DNA of 49,780 bases, taken from assembly GCA_014381985.1 (NCBI GenBank), contig JACNKP010000019.1, forward strand, positions 1-49,780, given 5' to 3'. Positions within the stretch are counted from its first letter, which is position 1; every line of letters begins with the position of its first letter. This document shows, one piece after another, positions 18,639 through 25,729 of the stretch. Both the position numbers and the translations under genes were made by a program. The DNA comes from SAR92 clade bacterium. GTDB taxonomy: Bacteria > Pseudomonadota > Gammaproteobacteria > Pseudomonadales > Porticoccaceae. The notes beneath the pieces were generated by a model. It saw only the letters and a list, made by a program, of their open reading frames with translations, did not search any database and was not told the DNA's origin.

Positions 18639-19814
18639 TTAGCGTGACAAAAGCGCCATGCCCTTTTCCAGACCGCCGAGTGTCAAAGGGAACATTTTAT
18701 CCTCTGTTAATTCTTTCAGCATCATTATAGATGGCGTGTAATCCCAATATTTTTCTTGCACAGGGTTTAACCAGACCATCTTGTCATACTTCTTAGCCAT
18801 GCGCTGCATCCAAATAGCGCCCGACTCATCATTATTATACTCCACACTACCTCCAGGGCTTGTCACCTCATAGGGCGCCATAGAAGCGTCGCCTACAAAT
18901 ATCACCTTGTAGTCGGAGGAGTACTTATGTATCAGGTCAAATGTCGAGATTTGTTCCTCTCGACGACGGTGATTGTCTTTCCAAACATAATCATACAAAC
19001 AATTATGAAAGTAAAAGTACTCAAGATGCTTAAACTCCGTCTTAGCCGCCGAAAATAGCTCTTCACATAGCTTCACGTAGGGGTCCATAGAACCACCGAC
19101 ATCAAAAAATATCAGCACCTTTACTGCATTATGTCGTTCAGGCACCATTTTGATATCAAGATAACCGGCATTTCGAGCTGTGCTACGTATGGTATCATCT
19201 AAGTCTAACTGATCAGCCGCACCCTCCCGCGCAAATTTTCGCAACCGACGTAGTGCAACCTTTATGTTTCGCGTGCCGATTTGGACAGAATCATCTAAAT
19301 CTTGGTATTGTCGCTCATCCCATACTTTTACTGCAGTGCCCTTCCCGCCCGGGCCGCCAATACGAATACCTTCAGGGTTGTAGCCGCCGTGACCAAAGGG
19401 TGATGTTCCGTTAGTGCCTACCCATTTGTTACCGCCCTCATGCCTTTCTTTCTGTTCTTCGAGGCGTTTTTTAAATTCTTCAATGAGCTTTTCAAGGCCG
19501 CCAAGGCTCTCTACCTTGGCTTTTTCTTCATCAGTAAAGTATTTGTCAAACTCTTTACGCAACCAATCTTCAGGTAATAATGCTTCAACAATACCGTCAA
19601 TATTCTCTAAGTTTTTAAAATAGGCGCCAAAAGCTCGGTCAAAACGATCGTAGTACTTCTCATCTTTGACCATACATGTTCGCGCCAACAGATAGAAATC
19701 ATCTACAGAACCAAACGCGAGGTTTTGCTCCATGGCGGCCAAAAGGTCAAGTAGCTCCTTAATAGAGACTGGAACACGTGCTTTTTTAAGCGTATTAAAA
19801 AAATTAATCAGCAT
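18639..19814 (-). CDS. VWA-domain protein of the CoxE-like family
   Basis: The 391-residue protein starts MLINFFNTLKKARVPVSIKELLDLL, the characteristic N-terminus of CoxE-like VWA proteins. A charged Lys/Glu-rich segment (about 95-125) and a Gly-rich segment GHGGYNPEGIRIGGPGGKG come before the VWA fold. The MIDAS start is FFDVGGSMDPYVKLCEE (DxGxS, normal for this family). Such proteins usually work with a MoxR-type AAA+ ATPase in assembly or metal insertion of a target complex. That partner is encoded immediately upstream. No candidate client enzyme is adjacent, so the target is unknown. Confidence 0.88.
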   Translation of the reverse strand: MLINFFNTLKKARVPVSIKELLDLLAAMEQNLAFGSVDDFYLLARTCMVKDEKYYDRFDRAFGAYFKNLENIDGIVEALLPEDWLRKEFDKYFTDEEKAKVESLGGLEKLIEEFKKRLEEQKERHEGGNKWVGTNGTSPFGHGGYNPEGIRIGGPGGKGTAVKVWDERQYQDLDDSVQIGTRNIKVALRRLRKFAREGAADQLDLDDTIRSTARNAGYLDIKMVPERHNAVKVLIFFDVGGSMDPYVKLCEELFSAAKTEFKHLEYFYFHNCLYDYVWKDNHRRREEQISTFDLIHKYSSDYKVIFVGDASMAPYEVTSPGGSVEYNNDESGAIWMQRMAKKYDKMVWLNPVQEKYWDYTPSIMMLKELTEDKMFPLTLGGLEKGMALLSR

Positions 19815-19837
19815 AGGTTAAGCTCTTATATTAAAAT

Positions 19838-20728
19838 TTATCGAGCTTCACGGCGGGTCATAAACGCGAGTCGTTCCAATAAATGCACATCTTGCTCGTT
19901 TTTCAATAACGCGCCATACAATGGCGGAATCGCTTTGGTTGGATCTCGATTAGTCAGTATATCTTCCGGAATGTCGTCCGACATGATGAGCTTCAACCAA
20001 TCCACTAGCTCCGAGGTGGATGGCTTTTTCTTTAAGCCAGGAATCTTTCTGACGTCAAAGAAAATATCCATGGCATCATCGACCAATTGCTTTTTGATTT
20101 TTGGAAAATGCACATCAACAATTCGCTGCATGGTCATGCGATCAGGAAAGTTGATGAAGTGAAAGAAACAACGGCGCAAAAACGCATCCGGCAACTCTTT
20201 TTCATTATTACTGGTGATAATCACAATCGGTCGCTGGATAGCCTTGATAGTCTCGCCAGTCTCATAGACATGGAATTCCATACGATCAAGTTCGAGAAGT
20301 AAATCATTAGGAAATTCAATGTCTGCCTTATCGATCTCATCGATAAGCAACACAACTTGCTCATCAGCGGTAAAGGCTTGCCACAGTTTGCCTTTATCGA
20401 TGTAGTTGCCGATATCTTGAACTTTATCGCTACCTAGCTGAGAATCTCTCAATCGAGAAACCGCATCATACTCATACAGTCCCTGCTGCGCCTTGGTCGT
20501 GGATTTAATGTGCCAAGCCAATAGAGGCTTGCCTAGAGCCTTTGCTACTTCTTCAGCAAGTAAGGTCTTTCCTGTCCCGGGTTCACCTTTAATAAGCAGT
20601 GGACGCTGCAGTGTTACCGCCGCATTCACAGCCATCTGAAGTTCTTCGGTGGCTACATAGTTCTCAGTACCAGTAAATTTCATAGCATTTAATCCACATT
20701 CAATGTTATTTAGTTGTAAGCGAGACAT
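19838..20728 (-). CDS. MoxR-family AAA+ ATPase
   Basis: A 296-residue AAA+ ATPase with Walker A GEPGTGKT (about 48-55), Walker B VVLLIDEIDKAD (about 124-135) and the sensor segment IVIITSNNEKELPDAFLRRCFFHF. The family N-terminus MKFTGTENYVATEELQMAVN starts at residue 16, so translation may really begin at the ATG whose first base is 20683 instead of 20728; neither has a strong ribosome binding site. It forms a two-gene unit with the VWA/CoxE-like protein, 23 bases apart. MoxR ATPases act as chaperones that remodel or activate a partner complex. The cytoplasmic location is inferred from the absence of a signal. Confidence 0.92.
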   Translation of the reverse strand: MSRLQLNNIECGLNAMKFTGTENYVATEELQMAVNAAVTLQRPLLIKGEPGTGKTLLAEEVAKALGKPLLAWHIKSTTKAQQGLYEYDAVSRLRDSQLGSDKVQDIGNYIDKGKLWQAFTADEQVVLLIDEIDKADIEFPNDLLLELDRMEFHVYETGETIKAIQRPIVIITSNNEKELPDAFLRRCFFHFINFPDRMTMQRIVDVHFPKIKKQLVDDAMDIFFDVRKIPGLKKKPSTSELVDWLKLIMSDDIPEDILTNRDPTKAIPPLYGALLKNEQDVHLLERLAFMTRREAR

Positions 20729-20898
20729 TTTAATCTATTCTATAAACTGTTTTGAATCTATATTTACTAAACGAATCGTCATATAAGGGAAAAATGGCAT
20801 TAACTATGACCCAACAGTACTCATAGATAGGCCCTTAACACAAGAGAGAGAGCACCCTACTAACACCTAAGCTCTTAACAACAGACACGGAGTAACTA

Positions 20899-21669
20899 AT
20901 GAAAATACGCCTATTAAAACCCCTTATCGTGGTACTAGCACTATATCTGCTTCCCATCGGAATAATCTCAGCTGCATTGACATCACCAGTCTATGCCGAC
21001 GAAACGGCGGATACCAGAACGCACTCTCTAGATATCAATGGACACAAAATAAAGCTAATACTAGATTCCGAGGACCTGGTCCATGAGGCAACTTCTGCGC
21101 CTTCGATATCGGATGATCATGTGTTTATCTCAATGTCAGCCGACGAGGCAGAGATATCTGCCCTGGGTGGAATCTTGAGCAAACTCGTCGACACTGAGTG
21201 GGACCAACTTAACGCGTCAGAGAAAGAAGAAATAATTGAGGCGCTAGAGAAAATCGAAGATGGGGTCGAAATTGACATAGAAGCAGATTTTGGTGCAGGT
21301 AAAGTCCTTGTCGCTGTAATAGCTATTCTCTCTACTTTTGGTCTGCCGTTTATAATCATTGCCCTAATACTGTATTACAGGCATCGAAAGAGACGACAAC
21401 GTGACATTTTAATCGGGAAATTTATTGATGCGGGCAAAGAGGTACCGATCGAAATACTTGCGCCCAGTGGCGCATCAGACAGCCTCTCTGGCAACCTTGA
21501 GAGAGGCATTATGTTGATGGGAATCGGAACAGGTCTGTTTTTATTCTTGGGAATGCTGATAGATTGGGGTGTAGCCTCTGTAGCCTTAATACCACTTTTT
21601 GTCGGTGTGGCGAGAGTAGCGATATGGCGTTTAGGTGATCAAGCCGAGAAAGTAGCGGATAACCAATAA
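20899..21669 (+). CDS. Membrane protein of unknown function (DUF6249-like) heading the sigma factor operon
   Basis: The 256-residue protein has a signal peptide ending near VYA-D at residue 33, then an acidic extracytoplasmic region (34-130) with a SEKEEIIEALEKIEDGVEIDIEAD stretch split by short turns. Transmembrane helix 1 spans about 135-160 and is followed by the very basic RHRKRRQRD. A cytoplasmic segment KFIDAGKEVPIEIL leads to two C-terminal helices (about 203-221 and 225-243). The region after helix 1 resembles DUF6249 proteins as I remember them. The sigma factor gene starts five bases after the stop, so the protein is probably a partner or sensor of that sigma factor. That role is inference. 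Confidence 0.72.
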   Translation: MKIRLLKPLIVVLALYLLPIGIISAALTSPVYADETADTRTHSLDINGHKIKLILDSEDLVHEATSAPSISDDHVFISMSADEAEISALGGILSKLVDTEWDQLNASEKEEIIEALEKIEDGVEIDIEADFGAGKVLVAVIAILSTFGLPFIIIALILYYRHRKRRQRDILIGKFIDAGKEVPIEILAPSGASDSLSGNLERGIMLMGIGTGLFLFLGMLIDWGVASVALIPLFVGVARVAIWRLGDQAEKVADNQ

Positions 21670-21674
21670 TACCC

Positions 21675-22238
21675 ATGCTATTAGCCTCGGATCAGGCACT
21701 CATCGAGAGAGTCGTGACAGCTGACTGTCATGACTCTTTCGGCATCCTTGTCGAGAGGCATCAGTCAGATTTGCGCTACTCTCTGCGCCAGATGACCGGA
21801 TGGAATGAGGCGCTGGCAGATGATTTGGCTCAAGAAACATTTATTCAAGCCTTTAAATCCCTAAAAAACTACCAAGGCACAGCTAAATTTAGTAGTTGGA
21901 TTTATCGAATTGCCTATAATCAAATGGTGAGTCATTTTAGATTGGCTCGCAATCGAGAAGTAAGTGCGAGTGAAGAGATTTTAAAAAGTCATTCACAGCA
22001 GATAGCCTTGTCAACGACCTCAGAGCTAGATCTTCACCGAGACTTGGCCGATTCCATGAAGGCTTTACCAACAAAACAACGAATGGCCGTTCATTTACAT
22101 TTACATCGAGAACTAACACACTCTGAAATATCAACTATAATGGGAATTCCTTTAGGGACTGTCAAGACACTGATAAATAGAGGCAAAAAAACATTAAGAA
22201 GTCTGCTTTCAAGTTGGAATCCAGAGGACAAATTATGA
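21675..22238 (+). CDS. ECF-type RNA polymerase sigma factor (sigma-70 family, RpoE-like)
   Basis: The 187-residue protein has sigma region 2 (FGILVERHQSDLRYSLRQM, DDLAQETFIQAFKSLKNY, FSSWIYRIAYNQMVSHFR) and region 4 with a helix-turn-helix (LPTKQRMAVHLHLHRELTHSEISTIMGIPLGTVKTLINRGKKTLRSLL). Region 3 is absent, as in all ECF factors. It sits between two membrane-protein genes: the DUF6249-like gene ends five bases before it, and the next gene overlaps its stop by ATGA. No recognisable zinc-binding anti-sigma domain is encoded nearby. ECF factors often control their own operon, but I could not confirm a matching promoter motif. Confidence 0.93.
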   Translation: MLLASDQALIERVVTADCHDSFGILVERHQSDLRYSLRQMTGWNEALADDLAQETFIQAFKSLKNYQGTAKFSSWIYRIAYNQMVSHFRLARNREVSASEEILKSHSQQIALSTTSELDLHRDLADSMKALPTKQRMAVHLHLHRELTHSEISTIMGIPLGTVKTLINRGKKTLRSLLSSWNPEDKL

Positions 22239-22558
22239 AACAATCTACAGATATCGAAAACTTATTTAATCAGGCACGTAACAGCGAGCCTTATTTTAGT
22301 AATCGTCGCTTTGGTAGTCGTGTGCTTACAGTTATTAAACTGCAAGAGCCTGTACCTTTTTGGAAGGAAGTCACCATTGAGATGCTTGGCGCCCTAATTG
22401 GCTGCGCCTTAGCCTATAGTTTTTTCCCGTTTAACGACCTTATTGCTGGCATTCCTACTAAGTTTGTTATTGGACCGTCGGTGCTCCTAAGCATTGCAGG
22501 CGTAATTAGCTGCACATGCGCGATAGCTTATTGGACGGCTGAGCGAAGCCGGTTATAG
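22235..22558 (+). CDS. Small two-helix membrane protein, possible anti-sigma partner
   Basis: I choose the ATG at 22235: it overlaps the sigma-factor stop (ATGA) and has AGAGG eight bases upstream. The 107-residue product starts MKQSTDIENLFNQARN and has a soluble N-terminus of about 45 residues, then two hydrophobic helices (about 51-68 and 78-103) containing GALIGCALAYSFFPF and VLLSIAGVISCTCAIAYW. The N-terminal pattern DIENLFNQAR...RVLTVI resembles small proteins encoded after ECF sigma factors in other proteobacteria. Translational coupling suggests it regulates the sigma factor, but no known anti-sigma domain is visible. Confidence 0.72.
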   Translation: MKQSTDIENLFNQARNSEPYFSNRRFGSRVLTVIKLQEPVPFWKEVTIEMLGALIGCALAYSFFPFNDLIAGIPTKFVIGPSVLLSIAGVISCTCAIAYWTAERSRL

Positions 22559-22559
22559 A

Positions 22560-22925
22560 TCAAGGCTCCTTAGTCTCGTCCTTAGATGCTGGTTTATAAC
22601 GCCAAAGTAGTAGACGAATCAAACCATATCCGATGAGCCCAAAAACCGTAAAAGCTAAAATTGGTGCTGCACCACGCTGAAAACCGACATCTCCATTAGC
22701 GATAAGCCCCTCATAGAGACTTACAAAAAAGGCCGGTGCCAAATAAGGGTTATCAGTGTAGGCGGTAACGGGAGTCAAAAAGAAAGTTGCCGCCACCAAC
22801 AATAAGAGCTGTCGGAAAGTAGTAAAACGAATGTTTCGCAACAGATACCATGCGACCCATAGAAGGCACATCACACTTGACGTATAAGCTATCCAGCCCC
22901 ATAAATAATTTTCAGCGTTGTACAT
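22560..22925 (-). CDS. Conserved-looking membrane protein of unknown function
   Basis: A 121-residue protein with three hydrophobic segments: about 8-29 (WGWIAYTSSVMCLLWVAWYLL), 38-55 (RQLLLLVAATFFLTPVTAY) and 88-108 (ILAFTVFGLIGYGLIRLLLW). The loop YTDNPYLAPAFFVSLYEGLIANGDVGFQRG between helices 2 and 3 is probably periplasmic, and a polar tail ends it. It directly follows ycgN on the same strand with a two-base gap, so it belongs to the rnd-ycgL-ycgN unit. I do not know its function. Its stop lies two bases from that of the convergent sigma-operon gene. Confidence 0.75.
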   Translation of the reverse strand: MYNAENYLWGWIAYTSSVMCLLWVAWYLLRNIRFTTFRQLLLLVAATFFLTPVTAYTDNPYLAPAFFVSLYEGLIANGDVGFQRGAAPILAFTVFGLIGYGLIRLLLWRYKPASKDETKEP

Positions 22926-22927
22926 AG

Positions 22928-23365
22928 TTAGTCAACCCATCTAATAATGTGATCTTCAATATCATCATCGCTTACATCCAGCTCTGATACCACCCAACCT
23001 TGTAAGGAAGCCCCGTAAGAATGCACCGTCTGCGAGCTTCCACTGACTAAATAATGCCAATCAGGGAGACCCTTACCGTCCGCTATTAATCGGTAAGAGC
23101 AACTCTTCGGCAACCAACCTAGGGTATGTATATTGTCTTGATCAAGATTAATGCAGTCGTTCACGACCGAGTGTCTACCCTCGTAATTGCTGCACTTACA
23201 GGTCTCTATATCTAATAACTCACAGGTCACATTGGTATGAAATATTTCACCGCTATCATGATCCTCGAGCTTGACAAGGCAGCATTTGGCACAGCCATCA
23301 CAGAGCGCTTCCCACTCTTTAGAATCCATCTCTTTAAGGCTCTTCGTTTGCCAAAATTTATCCAT
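22928..23365 (-). CDS. ycgN: YcgN family cysteine-cluster protein (UPF0260)
   Basis: The 145-residue protein has the family's Cys pattern: C22, C25, C28 and C29 in LCDGCAKCCLVK, then TCELLDIETCKCSNYEGRH and NDCINL, and SCSYRLIADGKGLPDWHYLVSGS. This matches UPF0260/YcgN proteins, which probably bind zinc or an iron-sulfur cluster; the activity is not established. Its ATG directly abuts the stop of ycgL, and ycgL overlaps rnd, so the three are translationally coupled. Confidence 0.93.
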   Translation of the reverse strand: MDKFWQTKSLKEMDSKEWEALCDGCAKCCLVKLEDHDSGEIFHTNVTCELLDIETCKCSNYEGRHSVVNDCINLDQDNIHTLGWLPKSCSYRLIADGKGLPDWHYLVSGSSQTVHSYGASLQGWVVSELDVSDDDIEDHIIRWVD

Positions 23366-23671
23366 TTATTGACTCCAAGGGAGCTTGGAGTTCTCTGCCA
23401 AAGCAGGATCTAGAGGATATAAGGTTGGTGGCATTTGCAGATAAAAGCCCTGGCGGCCTATATCATCTAGCACCTGCCTTGCATTGGCTCGAGCCAACTT
23501 CTTGGACGGCGTGATCATCAGCGTGGTGACTAAGCTAGGCTGCCCCAAACTCGTTAACAGGACATCTGGGATTCTGCTCAAGCCCTCTTTTTTATCGACA
23601 TAAAGATACATGCCCTCCTTTTTGTTACCCTTATAGATATCGCAAACTAATCTCATCTGTTGAGTGTTCAT
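23366..23671 (-). CDS. ycgL: YcgL domain-containing protein
   Basis: The 101-residue protein shows the YcgL domain pattern: CDIYKGNKKEGMYLYVDKKEGLSRIPDVLLTSLG, TTLMITPSKKLARANARQVLDDIGRQGFYLQMPP and a short C-terminal tail. The fold is a small alpha/beta domain of unknown function. Its start overlaps the rnd stop (ATGA), and rnd-ycgL-ycgN is a recurring gammaproteobacterial gene order, which suggests but does not prove a link to RNA processing. Confidence 0.93.
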   Translation of the reverse strand: MNTQQMRLVCDIYKGNKKEGMYLYVDKKEGLSRIPDVLLTSLGQPSLVTTLMITPSKKLARANARQVLDDIGRQGFYLQMPPTLYPLDPALAENSKLPWSQ

Positions 23672-24783
23672 TGTAATTTCGCTTCTATTAAAACCTCTTG
23701 AAGCACCGATTTAACCAAGCCCTCGCGCCAACCAGCATTCAAACGATCAGGCCATACACAGGATCCCTCACTGGCACTTCGCACGATAGATTCGAGCTCC
23801 TTTTTGTTCGACAGAAACTCTTGTGGCAACTCAATCCCTTCAGCCAAGGCGTTAAGGCCGACGCGCATCGCTTTCATCACTGCGCTGACTGACTTAGATA
23901 GAGGCTCAGGAAGTCTCTGCAAAGGTTGATCGTGACGAGCTATCGAGACCTCTTTAAGCAATGCATTTCCGTGCCTCTTTATAGTTCCCCCATAAAGATC
24001 ATCAATACCTTGCATCTCGGTTAGCACAACAGGCATACGTCTAGCGATTTCGAGTAGCGAGTTGTCTTTCACAACGTGGGACCGAGGTTTATCCAAAGAT
24101 CGAGCAGTAACCTCGCGCCAGTCACAGAGCCTCTTTAAGGCCGTCAGTGACTCGTTACCCAGTTTCCAAGCGCCTTTGACCTTCCGGTGGTAATCTTGAG
24201 TATTTTTCCGGTCCGAAACCAAAGTGTAGACTGCCAAACTCTCCTCTTCAAACCAAGCTTGTCGCTCCTGCTCCGACAGCATCGTCGTCAGAATCCCATA
24301 CATAGAATGGAGGTAAGCAACATCATCAGCAGCATATTCAATTTGCCGGTCAGTAAGGGGCCTCGCCAACCAGTCTGAACGGGTTTCCTGCTTGTCCAAC
24401 TCGACCTCAAATAAACGATGGACTAACCGCGCATAGCCCATAGAATAACCGACATTAGCTATTCCAGCAGCGATTTGTGTGTCAAAAATATTATCCGGAA
24501 TGATATTTAAACCGTGCTCTAACACCTCTAGGTCTTCAGCGCAGGCATGGAATATTAAAGTTCTACTCGGGTCTTCCATCAGCTGCTTAAGGCCCTCGAA
24601 CTCACGAAAAGCCAACACATCTACTAAAAAGCACTGTGTTCCATCGGATATCTGAATCAAAGCGATTTTAGGATAAAAGGTACTGGTACGAATAAATTCG
24701 GTGTCTACCGCCAGTAAGTGCTTGTCTGACAAAGCGCTAAGCATATGATTGAGCTTTTCATCACTATCGACCCAAATGCTCAT
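23668..24783 (-). CDS. rnd: Ribonuclease D
   Basis: RNase D is a 3'-to-5' exonuclease of the DEDD family that trims tRNA precursors and other small RNAs. The 371-residue protein has the ExoI motif LLAVDTEFIRTSTFYP (D27, E29), ExoII around IFHACAEDLEVLEH, and the DEDDy ExoIII motif YAADDVAYLHSMY. A HRDC domain follows (about 205-285, LKRLCDWREVTARSLDKPRSHVVKDNSLLEIARRMP). The start ATG abuts the recR stop on the same strand, so it continues the dnaX-ybaB-recR unit. Confidence 0.96.
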   Translation of the reverse strand: MSIWVDSDEKLNHMLSALSDKHLLAVDTEFIRTSTFYPKIALIQISDGTQCFLVDVLAFREFEGLKQLMEDPSRTLIFHACAEDLEVLEHGLNIIPDNIFDTQIAAGIANVGYSMGYARLVHRLFEVELDKQETRSDWLARPLTDRQIEYAADDVAYLHSMYGILTTMLSEQERQAWFEEESLAVYTLVSDRKNTQDYHRKVKGAWKLGNESLTALKRLCDWREVTARSLDKPRSHVVKDNSLLEIARRMPVVLTEMQGIDDLYGGTIKRHGNALLKEVSIARHDQPLQRLPEPLSKSVSAVMKAMRVGLNALAEGIELPQEFLSNKKELESIVRSASEGSCVWPDRLNAGWREGLVKSVLQEVLIEAKLQ

Positions 24784-25377
24784 CTAAAGTGTTTTCCGAC
24801 TTTGTAAAGCCATGTTCAATGTACCACCATCAACATATTCAAGTTCACCGCCCATGGGGACCCCATAGGCTATACGTGAAACAGTCACACCGAGCGATTT
24901 GGCTTTATCAGCGATAAAATGCGCTGTTGCCTCACCTTCGACGGTTAAGTTAGTTGCCAGAATCAGCTCACTAACATCTTGGTTCTTAAGGCGGCCGATA
25001 AGGTCATCAATCCCAAGCTTTTCTGGACCGACACCATCAATCGGCGACAAATGGCCCAAGAGAACAAAATATTTTCCCCGATAACCCCCAGCGCTCTCAA
25101 TGGCGTACAGGTCAGCTGGATTCTCGACCACACAAATCTGGTTAGAAACCCTGCCGCTGTTACTACAGATACCACAAAGGCTATGCTCTGTTAAGGTGCG
25201 GCACTCTTGACAACGACCCACCTTCTCGACGGCTTCGGCAATTATCTCAGACAAACGCGACGCACCGGCTTTGTCACGCTCAAGCAACTGAAGAGCCATT
25301 CTTTGGGCCGATTTAGCGCCAACACCGGGCAAACAGCGTAATGCATCAATCAGTTGATCAATTAAATGTCCGTACAC
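24784..25377 (-). CDS. recR: Recombination mediator RecR
   Basis: RecR works with RecO and RecF to load RecA on gapped DNA. The 197-residue protein has an N-terminal helix-hairpin-helix ([20 protein letters not shown]), a Cys4 zinc finger (C56, C59, C68, C71), and a Toprim domain beginning [38 protein letters not shown]. The C-terminus [20 protein letters not shown] is diagnostic. It lies 27 bases after the ybaB gene, in the classic dnaX-ybaB-recR order. Confidence 0.98.
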   Translation of the reverse strand: MYGHLIDQLIDALRCLPGVGAKSAQRMALQLLERDKAGASRLSEIIAEAVEKVGRCQECRTLTEHSLCGICSNSGRVSNQICVVENPADLYAIESAGGYRGKYFVLLGHLSPIDGVGPEKLGIDDLIGRLKNQDVSELILATNLTVEGEATAHFIADKAKSLGVTVSRIAYGVPMGGELEYVDGGTLNMALQSRKTL

Positions 25378-25404
25378 AAAATATCCTCACACTTATTAAG
25401 AAAT

Positions 25405-25722
25405 CTAGAAGGGCATTTTGAAACCTGGTGGAAGGCCCATTCCACCCGCTATTGAGCCCATCGCTTCCTTGCTTTTCGACTCTACTTTTCGAACAGCATC
25501 ATTAACTGCCGCAGCAAGAAGATCTTCAAGTAACTCTTTATCCTCAGTCATCAAAGATTGATCAACAGTGACCTTACGAACATCGTGCCTGCCTGTCATT
25601 ATAACTTGAACCATGCCGGCACCGGACTCACCGGTAACCTCGGCCTTAGCGGCCTGAGCTTGAAGTTCGGCCATCTTCTCTTGCATCTCTTGAGCCTGCT
25701 TCATTAAATTATTGATATCCAT
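25405..25722 (-). CDS. ybaB: YbaB/EbfC family nucleoid-associated protein
   Basis: The 105-residue protein starts [38 protein letters not shown], the alpha-helical dimerisation arm of YbaB, followed by [18 protein letters not shown] and the helix [15 protein letters not shown]. YbaB proteins are small dimeric DNA-binding nucleoid proteins. The Met/Gly-rich tail [12 protein letters not shown] is typical. It lies seven bases after dnaX and before recR, its usual neighbours. Confidence 0.97.
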   Translation of the reverse strand: MDINNLMKQAQEMQEKMAELQAQAAKAEVTGESGAGMVQVIMTGRHDVRKVTVDQSLMTEDKELLEDLLAAAVNDAVRKVESKSKEAMGSIAGGMGLPPGFKMPF

Positions 25723-25729
25723 AATGCCC

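Noticed and set aside
18639-19814. VWA MIDAS reads DxGxS instead of DxSxS.
   Set aside because: DVGGSMD is the usual form in CoxE-like VWA proteins, so it is not a defect.
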